Shown: positions 32,001-40,589, numbered from the stretch's first letter. The stretch: 43,018 nucleotides of DNA from Clostridiales bacterium (GCA_918241715.1 CAKJYB010000014.1:1-43018); one strand, 5' to 3'. The notes: generated by a model not told the origin, from the letters alone. Program-made: numbers and translations.

Positions 32001-35000
32001 TTGATATAGAAGTTCAACATAACTTCGTTTGTTACAACTTCGTGGTCTTCCCCATAATAGTATGTCTCAACACCTTCAACAGCTTGTGTTGTTTCAACAA
32101 AGTTGTTTCCAGAATCTTTGTAGTAGAACACTACCACATTATAGTTTTCACCTTCCAAAACATAATACGTCTTTGTCCAGTCGTGTTCTGCACTTGTGTT
32201 TTCAACAAATCTTGAGTCTTCCACTCTGAATATGTCTTTAAACTTGTATTCTGTTCCAGAAACAATTGGTTCGTCTACTTTAAGAACATTGTATTGATAG
32301 AAACTTTCTACATTTACAATAATTCTAAATGCAATAAGAGAAATGTCTTTTTTGTTAAACCCTTCTCCGTTGTATGCTGCTTCGTAGAAACCAATCTCAA
32401 AACTTCCATTTTGTGTGATTGTTCCTTTTGGAGTAAATGTGATCTTGTGCGTTGTTGGATTGTATGCAAAATCTTCTACATATTCTGTTTCACCAAGAAC
32501 ATAAGCGTTGTATTCTCTTACCAAAGACTCTGTTCCATTTGATTTTATTGCAAGTTTTGTTTCCAACGTTACTTGTTCTCTTCCTGCAACAACGTTTGTT
32601 GTAAATTTCCCGTCTCTAGCAATAAGTTTTTCGCCTGTTGTGTCTTCCCCATCTTTTCTTGTTACTTCATAAACATACTTTGGAGAATCGTTTATTTTGA
32701 TATTGTATTGGATTGCACTTCCAAACATTATGTTTTCGCCGTTGTAGTATTTTCTTTCAAGGGTGATGCTGTAAACAGCGTTTACATTTTTAAGGTAAAT
32801 TACCATTCCATCTTCATCAATTCCGATTACAAGGTAATTTCCGTAAGCATAATATGTTTGGTTTTCGTAAGTTATTTCTCTTGCAGAAACAAGCACTCCA
32901 TTTGCACGAAGTTCTTTTACTTCTGTTCTTGCCAACGCTGGCCCTTCATAATTGAAACGCTTGTATCCTTCCGCCAAAGAGTCTTTTCCAAACACTTCGT
33001 CAAAACTTATTTCATAATATTTGTCAAGGTAAGCTCCTGTTGCATCTTCAATTCCTTCTCCTGCAGGTGCAACATGGTAGTATTTTGATGTTGTTTCAAG
33101 ATATTCTGTGTTTGTTGCATATGGATATACAACTTCTCCCTTGTCGAAGTTTCCGATAACTTTTATTCTATAATACCAACTAAACGAAACTTTTTCTTGC
33201 AAGTCGCTTACTTTCAATTTTAATACAACATAAACTTCTTGCCCTTTAACAAGGTCTTTTAATGTAAGTTTTGTTTGTCCGTCTGTTGTTGCAAGGCCAG
33301 AAATGTATCCTTCTGCTCCTTCTACAACTTCAAGTTTTATAATGTTGTCTCCTGCTTGATTGAAGATTGTTGAATCAATATAGAATCCATGACGTGTTTG
33401 ATAAATCATTCCAACACTTGTGTCATAAACATCTACATAAGTGTCGTTATCTTCGTCATATACATAATATGTGTCAGCATTTACAACTTCTTCGCTTTGA
33501 TAATTTTCTGATGTTATTGCAACGTAAACATCATTGTCTCCATCATAGTAGAAGAATTCGGCAACTTCATAAGACTCATCTTCTTTTTGGATATAATAAG
33601 TCTTTGTGAAATCAATTGCTCCGTCCAAAGGAATCAAATCGTAAAGAATGTTTGCGCCGTCATTTACAATTGTATATTCTTGTCCTGCAAGAAGTTCTTG
33701 ATAAATGTCTTTGTCTTGAAGTGTTGCGTATTCCCCAAGAAGATTTGCATAGTCAAGATAATCTTCAGAGATTTCTTCTCCATATTCAACAAAGTCGTCG
33801 CCAAGTTTTGTTGCTATTGCGTCAAGTCTTATCCTTATTGTAAGGTTTCCACTGACAACGGCTTCTACAATCACATATTGTCCGTCAGCAAAATATTTGT
33901 CTACATCTGACAAAAGAATTCTGTTTCTAGAAATTCCATCGCCATATTGAATATAACTCATTTCGTTTACGCCAACAATCAAGAATTGTGGTGTTCTGCA
34001 CAACTGATATGTCGTTCCTTGAACAAGCAAAAGTGTATATTTTCCGTCATACAAAACAACTTTTGCTCCTTCAACAATCTTTTGAATCATCTCAACTGCA
34101 TTGTCGCTGAAATAACCTATACTAAATCCAAACTGCGTCTTTCCTTTCTTTGAAACGATAGGGTTGGATTTATCATTTTCCATTACAACGGCATCAACAT
34201 AAATCTTTGTTCCGTCGTTTTTCGTCAATGCAAGTTCTTGTGTATAAAGATTTCCAATTTCATATTCAAGTGTTTCTGGTCTTGTTGTTGCAGTAATCAC
34301 ACCATTTGCGTCAACAGAGATGTATTTGTTTGTTGTGATGTTTTCATAAGAGAATCCGTTTATTTCTGTTGTTCTGTTTAATGAAACGAAATCTGTCAAT
34401 TTTACAATCTTATAGAAGTTTGAAACTTTTGTTGATGCATTTATTGCACTTATGTCAATAAATGGTCTTGCTTCTTTTACAATTGCAATATTAGGAACAA
34501 CATACAACGTGCATGTTTTTGAGAAGGCGTAAGTTGAAATTTCTTGATAGTGCAACGTGAATGTTACGATTGTTGCTTGATATACATCTTCTTTAATTAC
34601 AAGGTTTGCGCCAGAAAGGCTTACAATTCCTGTTCCCTGTGCTTCCGTAAGAGTTACTTCTGCTGTTGACCAATTGTATTTTTTTACCCCGTTGACTTCG
34701 TCAAACTCAAGATATGTGTCAAGAACGTATGTTTCTCCTGCAAACACGCTTATTGCATTTGTGTTGTCTTCACTTGTTTGCAAATAATCTCTGTAGCTTT
34801 CGTAATAAGTGTTAAATCTGTTTTCACAAGAAATGTTTGAGAACAACCAAAGATTCAATGTTATTTTGTAAATTCCGTGTTCCTTTTCCGTGATGTTGAA
34901 CACAATCTTCGTCCTTTCTCCAAATGCAGCCGTCATTCCAATGCTTGTAATTTCGGTGTTTGCATACTTAGACATCTTGTCTCCAATTTCAGATGCTTCA

Positions 35001-38000
35001 CCATTAAATATAAGCATTTTTACAAGGTTTTCAGATTCGCCGTCAGAAAGCCCTGAAAGATAGGTGTTGTCAAGTTTAACTTCATAAGACGATTCGTCAA
35101 CCTTTTCGTCTTCACCCGTGTAAACTTCAAACAGATTTGACAAAGTGATTGTGTCATTTTTGTTTACAAGTTTTTCAACAACAATTTCACTTGTTCCGTC
35201 CAATCTTTCCAATTCGTTTTCGTTTACGTCTGTGCTTACGTCACCTTTTACGTATGACAAACCTTCACTTTTTACTCTAAACGTCAAAATGTCTGGAAGA
35301 ACAGCAACGTCTTGGTTGTCCTTGTCTTTTATTGAAACTTTAAGTCTTGTCGTCTCATAGTCTTGTGATGATGTTGAGTTGAAGTTGAGAATTTTTGTTG
35401 AGTCATTGTTGAAACTCAATATTCCGTTTGCAGAAACAACATCTCCTTGTTGATTTATTTCTGCAAAGTAAATTCTGTAAACTCCATCTTCTGGGTCAAT
35501 GTCGTTTGTCTTTTGGTCTTTCATTCCGTATGAAAGAAGTTCTGCAAGCCCTTCGATGTCTCCAATATCCTGTTCTCCCCAAGAAATGCTTATTCCGTCT
35601 GATGCAGAAATATCAACTTGAATTGAGTTTTCATTTAAGAAGCCCTCTTCCACGTAGGCCGCATTCATTGTTGTTGGATTTTGGTAGTAAATATAGAAGT
35701 GATCTTTTTGTTGGAGATCGTCTTCTGTTTCATAAATTGTTTCAGAATAGAAGTCTCCCCTTTGGTCTGTAAATTGAAGTTGAAGTCCAACATAAATGCC
35801 TTCAAATTTTTTTCCATTTCCTTCAACTGCATCTTTGTTTATTGAAAACTCTCCAACAAATGTTGCTGTGTTTTCTGTTCTGTCTTCCGTTTTTTCGGAA
35901 AGGCTTTGAAGTGTGATGTATTGAAAATCACTTTCGCTTCTTGTAGCATCTAAACACACAACTTTAAGTTTGCCTGAGTTGTAAGCCAAAACAACCTTGT
36001 CGGCATCTGATTCTATATCGTCTGATCTCAATGTGAAATCAAGATAAATCATTGTCTTTTCAGCAAGGCCGTTCATTCTTGTTGATGGAATATAATATTG
36101 TCCGTCTTCGCCAAGAACAATAAGTTCATCTTCCGTGTCAACTCTGTAAGAAGCCGTCATCATTGTTATAGACAACGTTCCTTCAACAACAACTTCTTTT
36201 CCACGCCCAGCAGAAATAATCTGGTATTTTCCTTCTGTTGTATATGGAATTCTGTTTACGTCAGTTCTTACTATTGCCGCTATAACCTTAACTGCCCCAG
36301 TATAACTTTTAAGTGCTGTCAAAATTGAGCTTTCAAGCTCATAGAGTTTATAAGAATCCCTTGTCGAAACACCTTCGATTGTGATTTTTTCATCTTTGTA
36401 ATTTCTTGAGTATTCAACAGCAGGCAAGCAACTAAACACTTCTGTCAAGTCAACATCTTCTGTTGTGTCTGCATAAAGGAAGTATTTTATTGTTTTGTAA
36501 ATGTTTGAAGAATTTATCGCATCAAGATATTGAGCCAAATCAACAGAGCTTGGAATTGCTTTTCCATCTTCGCCGTATCCTATTTGAATCCTCAATGCGT
36601 TTTGGCTGTCTTTCCATGCTGCAGATTGATTTGAACTGAATGCGAAACTTACGGAAATTGATTTTTCGCTTCCACTTTCAAAGAACATATTTATTTGATT
36701 TTCTTTTTCATAGAAGAAGTTTATCAAAAGTTGAACGTTGCTGAGTGTGTTTGAAGCAGAAATCTTCCAGAAATAATCTCCCGTTTCAGCAGGTCTTGTG
36801 TTTGGAAGCAAATAATACGATGTTCCTTCTGGAGCACTTGAATAGTCTGTGCTTGGATTGTAATCTTCAAAAACAATTCTATCTTCAGTAACCTTTGCAA
36901 TTCTTCCACCAGAAATTGTAAAGCCTTCAACACCTTGTGGAATTTTTATTCCAACTTTTCCGTAAAGTGAAGAAAGGGAATTTCCGTTTTTATCTAAAAT
37001 TGATACGCCAAGGTTTTTGTCCCCTTTCGTTGAGTTTGCTGTAAGAGTGTATTCTTTGTCAACATAGACAGAATAGCTTTGTCCGTTTTGAGCAACGTCA
37101 ACTGAATCAACATCAACAGCTTCAACTTTAATGTTGATTGTTGCAGAAAGAACTCTTGGGTCTTTGTTTTCGGCAAGAGTGTCCAAAACTGAGATAAACT
37201 GGCTATATTCTGTCAAGTCTTGATTTTCTTGGTAAAATTTGTATTGATAATATGATTTTGAAAAGGTGTAGCCTTTGATTGTTGTCGTTCCAACTTCGTT
37301 TGCTACAAACTTTTTCGTGCTGTTATCAAAAGAAACAGATCTTCCTGAAACAACAGAATAGAATGTGTCTTTCAATTCTGTTGATCTCATAAACATATAC
37401 TTGCTTCCTTCTGGTTTAAAAATTTCGTTTATGCTAAACTCTGCTCCAACAACAGCCGTTTGTTCTCCACCAACGACATCGTCGTCTTCAATTGAAAGCC
37501 CAAATCCTGTTTCATAAACAGACGGAACGTCAACAACAATCTTTGCTGTTTGAATTGTAAGTTGTATGTTTTCTGACTTTGCTGTCAACACGGAAAATCC
37601 GTCAAGTTCACTTCCCTTAATCCAAGTTTCGTGCAATTCTTCATAGTAGTCGGGTTCAAGAATAACATCAAAAGGAACATTCATTTTTACTTTTTCAGGA
37701 ACTTTAATAACTCCATCGCTTACATAACCATTTACTGCAGGTTTGTTTCCAAAAGAAAGGATTACTTCATCTTCTGTCACATCTTTGGTTGAAGAAACAA
37801 TTGTCAACTTGCAGTCGCTTGAAAGTTTGAAAGTTCCATCTTCAGCATCATAATATCCCTCTCCCACTACATTGTGTGAAAATGACATATCGGCAGGTTC
37901 GACAACTTTTTCTTTGAGAGAACCAGAAAGATAAAGCCCAAGAGCTGTTGCCCCTGAAACTCCAACTGCGCTGGCAATCACAATCAATATTACTTTCCAA

Positions 38001-38020
38001 AGACTAAGGACCTTTCTCAT
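26096..38020 (-). CDS. Giant surface protein (3974 residues) with N-terminal membrane anchor
   Basis: One uninterrupted frame of 11.9 kb. The N-terminus MRKVLSLWKVILIVIASAVGVSG is a signal or signal-anchor, and everything after it is a Ser/Thr/Asn/Glu-rich, beta-type extracellular sequence. Some stretches recall bacterial Ig-like (BIG) domains, for example SVDANGVITATTRPE. A Tyr/Asp-rich unit recurs (about residues 1465-1530 and 1940-1995, both with TKTYY and FFYY/FYYK followed by TYYV/TYYY). No LPXTG, S-layer, choline-binding or LysM motif is seen, and the C-terminus ends on a plain beta segment, so anchoring is most likely by the uncleaved N-terminal helix. Ribosome site CGGAG. Function unknown: adhesin, surface fibre or layer protein. 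It has its own promoter and no partner gene. Confidence 0.85.
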   Translation of the reverse strand: MRKVLSLWKVILIVIASAVGVSGATALGLYLSGSLKEKVVEPADMSFSHNVVGEGYYDAEDGTFKLSSDCKLTIVSSTKDVTEDEVILSFGNKPAVNGYVSDGVIKVPEKVKMNVPFDVILEPDYYEELHETWIKGSELDGFSVLTAKSENIQLTIQTAKIVVDVPSVYETGFGLSIEDDDVVGGEQTAVVGAEFSINEIFKPEGSKYMFMRSTELKDTFYSVVSGRSVSFDNSTKKFVANEVGTTTIKGYTFSKSYYQYKFYQENQDLTEYSQFISVLDTLAENKDPRVLSATINIKVEAVDVDSVDVAQNGQSYSVYVDKEYTLTANSTKGDKNLGVSILDKNGNSLSSLYGKVGIKIPQGVEGFTISGGRIAKVTEDRIVFEDYNPSTDYSSAPEGTSYYLLPNTRPAETGDYFWKISASNTLSNVQLLINFFYEKENQINMFFESGSEKSISVSFAFSSNQSAAWKDSQNALRIQIGYGEDGKAIPSSVDLAQYLDAINSSNIYKTIKYFLYADTTEDVDLTEVFSCLPAVEYSRNYKDEKITIEGVSTRDSYKLYELESSILTALKSYTGAVKVIAAIVRTDVNRIPYTTEGKYQIISAGRGKEVVVEGTLSITMMTASYRVDTEDELIVLGEDGQYYIPSTRMNGLAEKTMIYLDFTLRSDDIESDADKVVLAYNSGKLKVVCLDATRSESDFQYITLQSLSEKTEDRTENTATFVGEFSINKDAVEGNGKKFEGIYVGLQLQFTDQRGDFYSETIYETEDDLQQKDHFYIYYQNPTTMNAAYVEEGFLNENSIQVDISASDGISISWGEQDIGDIEGLAELLSYGMKDQKTNDIDPEDGVYRIYFAEINQQGDVVSANGILSFNNDSTKILNFNSTSSQDYETTRLKVSIKDKDNQDVAVLPDILTFRVKSEGLSYVKGDVSTDVNENELERLDGTSEIVVEKLVNKNDTITLSNLFEVYTGEDEKVDESSYEVKLDNTYLSGLSDGESENLVKMLIFNGEASEIGDKMSKYANTEITSIGMTAAFGERTKIVFNITEKEHGIYKITLNLWLFSNISCENRFNTYYESYRDYLQTSEDNTNAISVFAGETYVLDTYLEFDEVNGVKKYNWSTAEVTLTEAQGTGIVSLSGANLVIKEDVYQATIVTFTLHYQEISTYAFSKTCTLYVVPNIAIVKEARPFIDISAINASTKVSNFYKIVKLTDFVSLNRTTEINGFSYENITTNKYISVDANGVITATTRPETLEYEIGNLYTQELALTKNDGTKIYVDAVVMENDKSNPIVSKKGKTQFGFSIGYFSDNAVEMIQKIVEGAKVVLYDGKYTLLLVQGTTYQLCRTPQFLIVGVNEMSYIQYGDGISRNRILLSDVDKYFADGQYVIVEAVVSGNLTIRIRLDAIATKLGDDFVEYGEEISEDYLDYANLLGEYATLQDKDIYQELLAGQEYTIVNDGANILYDLIPLDGAIDFTKTYYIQKEDESYEVAEFFYYDGDNDVYVAITSENYQSEEVVNADTYYVYDEDNDTYVDVYDTSVGMIYQTRHGFYIDSTIFNQAGDNIIKLEVVEGAEGYISGLATTDGQTKLTLKDLVKGQEVYVVLKLKVSDLQEKVSFSWYYRIKVIGNFDKGEVVYPYATNTEYLETTSKYYHVAPAGEGIEDATGAYLDKYYEISFDEVFGKDSLAEGYKRFNYEGPALARTEVKELRANGVLVSAREITYENQTYYAYGNYLVIGIDEDGMVIYLKNVNAVYSITLERKYYNGENIMFGSAIQYNIKINDSPKYVYEVTRKDGEDTTGEKLIARDGKFTTNVVAGREQVTLETKLAIKSNGTESLVREYNAYVLGETEYVEDFAYNPTTHKITFTPKGTITQNGSFEIGFYEAAYNGEGFNKKDISLIAFRIIVNVESFYQYNVLKVDEPIVSGTEYKFKDIFRVEDSRFVENTSAEHDWTKTYYVLEGENYNVVVFYYKDSGNNFVETTQAVEGVETYYYGEDHEVVTNEVMLNFYINNVDKTNNTTLTLVNGNTTYKEEGDIKYNDLFVVYEKNGDKYIRFAFIETDIVANVKIQIDDFSFEFNLGVESANVYNLPASMIKTDSTARYYSDVEYTLTSDYLDSLGLFVNHGDDDEYLFVNGNTRLTQVRFTPEEFETSGNNEVKTFDTQYTIAYQFNEKEISTFNFTYRYNVRQNVFLYVNYPDPDKTGTTETEYYKDNLGLSDNEEICFAEKAIFADENRIKVEDNELAVDDNNGDEITKNWKVVVSSVNNARIIVKDGTSRDISNVGDYYTSGVAKVVLSLVNTSMDGSVTFKVSVNKVERDYTFIITKEDVFETNINATNYSTIGNTGVQAETIYAEDLSTYGAENQNLFEEGRILKYKLSSNATTNTNYYVRMEKDSMFSVVVINDKEVGINKTMDIGLSLVGYTYEGVYGSAEAAQTKTSALLDVFETAPTETTSRVVFTYRNGKSVVGATTKAVVGGVEFTALKQEHFETETPVVASLTLVVGENEYESSKTYALYLTYEFTIAGNCDSVKSDPAIQELYAGTEVSLFEEGVAFGMVNKRTQTAYSRQMMEASQGNIELHIYGFADYRIGGDEVLEEYHRRYTINPRAGATIDTDEAGYNYITLSETGSGKATDFSILANGAKNDGNYIMMQIKYSVTFGDNQVVGVPHNILFKVLPNSAVYYSGTRYGATEETIPYVDEDNILHIRKFAGETYDDEDNSITIEANTMETIINVTDNQGTDGNAVKLYAKDRMNVSSDDNALVAYMYGNTGVSGNNANTFSFDLPDANYQETINGNVFNDYLTGISRMAEESSYVGIVLPNLAIGEKYYYVDLINNYKYRIRVYIKLTGNENPTLSINGGSTLSEGETLGFGASYSVIAPQTIDVNGRDLQVITRAYNEHGTIKTMEIDKTKSSSFSHDGAVSINVTGAYVRNDADTGYNVYNGDIFFSVSPSTTLTSSSTGWLTLSQAPKTVYAGSTGVEFTLAHKSDTTAIPFKFLMETGTAGMVVEDIVWTEGDNSYSLAPIYTPVSFEQPEIKGEEAGTTRLAVISGISANGYKKRWVSLSEQSVLKSRITEFTISKVEFYYGETKVAETGGTGMFTSSEVYYCKTDNTLAQGQDYNKDNHSITIPRLDGFLYGTGTRVSGIKMVITLTDGTNVGTIEREVTFEKNTIGVTNIFQSTDLRDGGVVELTENDQITQVNNDTLEVDLEPGASITFSLQRVEGDSVVGLDGNKVVISNTKNYKVTEYVGITRNLKGLTTNLTANSSYLCLNVEQPNSNVKFRYNGAEVAQSGEVSARKFQYKTYSANAIKLKIFDSNELPAVITATSCAKRRLYFVYKYKYDVGVERLYQCTQEFSVYPAYYATEPVSAEHMDTQGNIRIPVQTYYKYTADGRRPYYVIPYTMWAQRIKLISISGEDLLSTISTHMLKFEINDDISGGAGAAFIDENGNIYTHETFDIASGTITINIDVKISTADGTFETTTSNRIGQVRMYLVQTTLSNSQTISAESGEIRQAGNTIYFLENGTYYKDSSEAMIGSVVSTSDTFDENNYKEINEEFELSDIFEEYVKDHFANATNIHYHVIKDNSNVYHIDNLDTWKFTSLGKHDLTIYATAVTLNGATATNNGFRFTATFYCYNSAEGSELTYVIEEGEEVEFDGLTINAGEDNEIDSKTFNESGYFEYEVVKYDNSQNTTSYKKYMIYVYKADRELYYKKQATEIFALRRLDKENEEQISNFYKVGSVGADSPTQTFERTTQEEDVFSETDNENEVFYLADITKESQHYYILYRVTYYIYGSSKGFAYDIIQKQTTSEESLKKTILSLYDENFDVANIGNYNVYRIDENNKLTIVENTEKITADMIEEDFFIRKTNVETNKNAIVRYTIYVYESVKTLDMEVQQNNQYQLSSLDEDILGEGGGRVEYFVLNRQLGILENRTETNLSDLSSPVVQEYYIKVTTTEGDVQVVKAYKLQVTFTKAVI

Positions 38021-38099
38021 AAAAACTCCGATTTAAAAAAATAAAAATAAATTCCCTAAAAATGTCTTAAAAATATTGTTTACATTTTTCGACAATTTA

Positions 38100-38128
38100 A
38101 TTATACATTTTTTAATTATTTTTAGCAA
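38100..38128 (-). promoter_or_regulatory. Promoter of the giant surface protein gene
   Basis: Minus-strand TTGCTA (38123-38128), 17-base spacer, perfect TATAAT (38100-38105). The untranslated leader is about 75 bases and AT-rich. Confidence 0.75.
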
Positions 38129-38149
38129 ATTATTTATAATAAATAATTT
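38127..38149. repeat. 23-base palindrome between divergent promoters
   Basis: Arms AAATTATTTAT (38127-38137) and ATAAATAATTT (38139-38149) around a central A. It abuts the -35 of the giant-protein promoter. It may be an operator; in such AT-rich sequence chance cannot be excluded. Confidence 0.45.
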
Positions 38150-38197
38150 TAATTATCTTTAATTATTTTTTTTATTTATTTCTGTTTCTTCTTTAAG

Positions 38198-38226
38198 TTG
38201 ACACAAAGACAAAAATCGTTTATAAT
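38198..38226 (+). promoter_or_regulatory. Consensus promoter of a leaderless gene
   Basis: TTGACA (38198-38203), 17-base spacer, TATAAT (38221-38226). The ATG at 38233 begins six bases after the -10, where transcription itself should start. Confidence 0.88.
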
Positions 38227-38232
38227 TTCAAT

Positions 38233-38952
38233 ATGAGCACATATAACGAAATTTACAACTACCTAAACTTGGTAGACAAAAGATTGGGAAATCTTTACAA
38301 AAAGACGGGGTTTAATCCTTTGCCTGCAGATTTCAAATTTGACAAAGAAACAATCAAAGAAAGATTGTATCTAAATCAAATGGCATCTGCATTGTCTTTT
38401 CCAGAATTTTTGTATGAAGAGAAAAATCAACTTAAAAAGCGCTTCAATCAAACGTTGAAACTTATCAAAACCATTCTTAAAGAAGAAAAATACACGCAAT
38501 ACATGTCTCCAGAGTTTGCAAGAAAGTTTGAAGTGTATATGGTTATGCGCAGAGAAATCACTTCTCTTGTTTTGAAAGATTTTTCAAAAGAATCTTTTGA
38601 CGAATGTTCTGCTTACATGGAAATTTGTTCTATCAACACAATTTTCTTTGATCTTTTAGATGGGTTTTTTGAAGACGGATTCAATTTTTTGGAAGTTTTG
38701 CCTACACTTGAAAACAACTACAACATTTATTACAACGAAAGATTGAAACTTATTGAAAAGAAAAATAACGAAAAATTAGAAAAAAATACCATTGAAAATT
38801 CATTATTTATTGCAAAAAATAATGAAAAAATAAATAAAAATAATTTAAAAATGCAAAAAAATAATTTAAAAATCGAAAAACAGCAACAAAAAATAGAAAA
38901 AGAAAGAGAAATTTTGAAATTTAAATCAAAAATTGAAAACAGAAGCAAATAA
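38233..38952 (+). CDS. Unrecognised helical protein with Lys/Asn-rich coiled-coil tail
   Basis: 239 residues. The first ~180 residues are helical with no known motif. The last ~55 form a low-complexity coiled coil with near-repeats of NNLK(M/I)(Q/E)K. The gene has no Shine-Dalgarno and starts at the predicted transcript 5' end, so it is probably translated as a leaderless message. The stop is nine bases before an ABC-F gene with a good ribosome site, which it presumably co-transcribes. An alternative start at Met50 would cut conserved-looking helix, so I keep 38233. Confidence 0.75.
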   Translation: MSTYNEIYNYLNLVDKRLGNLYKKTGFNPLPADFKFDKETIKERLYLNQMASALSFPEFLYEEKNQLKKRFNQTLKLIKTILKEEKYTQYMSPEFARKFEVYMVMRREITSLVLKDFSKESFDECSAYMEICSINTIFFDLLDGFFEDGFNFLEVLPTLENNYNIYYNERLKLIEKKNNEKLEKNTIENSLFIAKNNEKINKNNLKMQKNNLKIEKQQQKIEKEREILKFKSKIENRSK

Positions 38953-38961
38953 GGAGTAAAA

Positions 38962-40542
38962 ATGATACAGGCTGTCAACGTTTCCTTGGCGTTTGGTGGA
39001 AGAAAACTTTACAAAGATGTAAATTTAAAGTTTACAAAAGGAAACTGCTACGGAATAATCGGTGCAAATGGAGCAGGAAAGTCTACATTTTTGAAGATTT
39101 TGACCGGAGAGATAGAACCAAACACTGGGGAAATTTTAATCTCACCCGGAGAGAGAATGTCTGTTTTGGAACAAAACCAAAACAAATATGACAACGAAAG
39201 CGTTTTAAATACCGTTCTTTTGGGACACAAAAGACTTATGGAAGTCCAAAAGGAAAAGGATTTGCTTTACGCAAAGCCAGACTTTTCTGAAGAAGATGGA
39301 TTGAAAGCTGCCGAACTTGAAACAGAATTTGCAGAACTTGGTGGTTGGGAAGCAGAAAGTGAAGCCCAAACAATTTTGCAAAATATGGGTGTCGGAACAG
39401 AACTTCACTACGAACTTATGTCAAACCTTGACTCAAAGATAAAAGTCAAAGTTTTGCTTGCGCAAGCACTTTTTGGCAATCCTGACATTCTTGTCTTGGA
39501 CGAACCAACAAACAACCTTGACTTCAAGACAATACGTTGGCTTGAAAACTTTTTGCTTGATTTTGAAAATATTGTTATTATCGTCTCCCACAACAGACAC
39601 TTTTTAAATAAGGTCTGCACGCACATCTGTGATGTTGACTTTGGCGAAATAAACATGTATCTTGGAAACTACGACTTCTGGTATGAAACAAGTCAACTTC
39701 TTGCAAGACAGGCAAAGGAGCAAAACAAAAAAGCAGAACAACGTGCAAAAGAACTTAAAGACTTTATTGCAAGGTTTAGTGCAAACGCTTCAAAATCAAA
39801 ACAAGCAACAAGCAGAAAGAAAGAACTTGAAAAACTTACACTTGAAGACTTTAAACCATCTTCAAGAAAATACCCTTATGTCGACTTCAGATATGAGCAA
39901 GAAATCGGAAAGGAGATTTTGAAGGTTGAAAACCTTTGCAAAAAAGGAATGTTTAAAAACCTTTCCTTTACAATAGAAAAAGACCAAAAGGTTGCGTTTT
40001 TGTCTTCAAACAGCTTAGTTTTGACCACCCTTTTCAATATCTTGGCTGGCAAAGAAGAAGCTGATTCTGGAACGTTCCGTTTTGGAAAGACAATCAAATT
40101 TTCTTATCTTCCACAAGACAACAGAGAATTTTTTGAAAACTGCCACCTAAGCGTTGTTGATTGGCTTAGACAATACTCCAAAGATCAATCAGAAACATAC
40201 ATAAGAAGCTGGCTTGGAAGAATGTTGTTCTCCGGAGAAGAAAGTTTGAAAGAGGTGTCCGTTCTTTCCGGTGGTGAAAGAGTGAGATGTATGCTTGCAA
40301 AAATTATGCTTGAATCTGGAAACTTTTTGATTTTGGACGAACCAATCAACCACTTGGATTTGGAAAGCATAACTTCTTTAAACAAAGGAATGATAAACTT
40401 TAAAGGTTGCATGTTGTTTGCAACTGGAGACCAAGAAATCATTGAGACAACTGCAAACAGAATTATTGATATTGTTGACGAAAACACCATAATTGACAAA
40501 CAGATGTCTTATGAAGAATATATGGAAAAATTTAAAGCGTAA
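38962..40542 (+). CDS. ABC-F ATPase, YkpA/YbiT type, with degraded second ATP site
   Basis: 526 residues, ribosome site AAGGAG. Ribosome-associated translation factor family with two ATPase domains and a linker (KSKQATSRKKELEKL). Domain 1: Walker A GANGAGKST, Walker B LVLDEPTNNLD, switch SHNRHFL intact, but the signature, usually LGGSEKVKV in YkpA, reads LDSKIKVKV. Domain 2: signature LSGGERVRC and LDEPINHLD intact, but Walker A position reads SSNSLVLTT and the switch His region reads ATGDQEI instead of SHDHQF. Hence site I (Walker A of 1 plus signature of 2) is complete while site II is broken at both faces. Domain 2 Walker A is already weak in YkpA itself. Confidence 0.92.
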   Translation: MIQAVNVSLAFGGRKLYKDVNLKFTKGNCYGIIGANGAGKSTFLKILTGEIEPNTGEILISPGERMSVLEQNQNKYDNESVLNTVLLGHKRLMEVQKEKDLLYAKPDFSEEDGLKAAELETEFAELGGWEAESEAQTILQNMGVGTELHYELMSNLDSKIKVKVLLAQALFGNPDILVLDEPTNNLDFKTIRWLENFLLDFENIVIIVSHNRHFLNKVCTHICDVDFGEINMYLGNYDFWYETSQLLARQAKEQNKKAEQRAKELKDFIARFSANASKSKQATSRKKELEKLTLEDFKPSSRKYPYVDFRYEQEIGKEILKVENLCKKGMFKNLSFTIEKDQKVAFLSSNSLVLTTLFNILAGKEEADSGTFRFGKTIKFSYLPQDNREFFENCHLSVVDWLRQYSKDQSETYIRSWLGRMLFSGEESLKEVSVLSGGERVRCMLAKIMLESGNFLILDEPINHLDLESITSLNKGMINFKGCMLFATGDQEIIETTANRIIDIVDENTIIDKQMSYEEYMEKFKA

Positions 40543-40553
40543 ACAATTTTTGT

Positions 40554-40583
40554 TTGACTTTTTTCAAAGGCTTGGTTTATACT
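40554..40583 (+). promoter_or_regulatory. Promoter of the glycyl-tRNA synthetase leader
   Basis: TTGACT (40554-40559), 18-base spacer, TATACT (40578-40583). Confidence 0.7.
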
Positions 40584-40589
40584 AAATAT

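Noticed and set aside
24024..38020. Integrated conjugative element or prophage around the VirD4-like gene
   Set aside because: No integrase, relaxase, att-like direct repeat at the adjacent tRNA-Arg, or phage structural gene is seen. The tRNA is intact and the neighbours are housekeeping genes.
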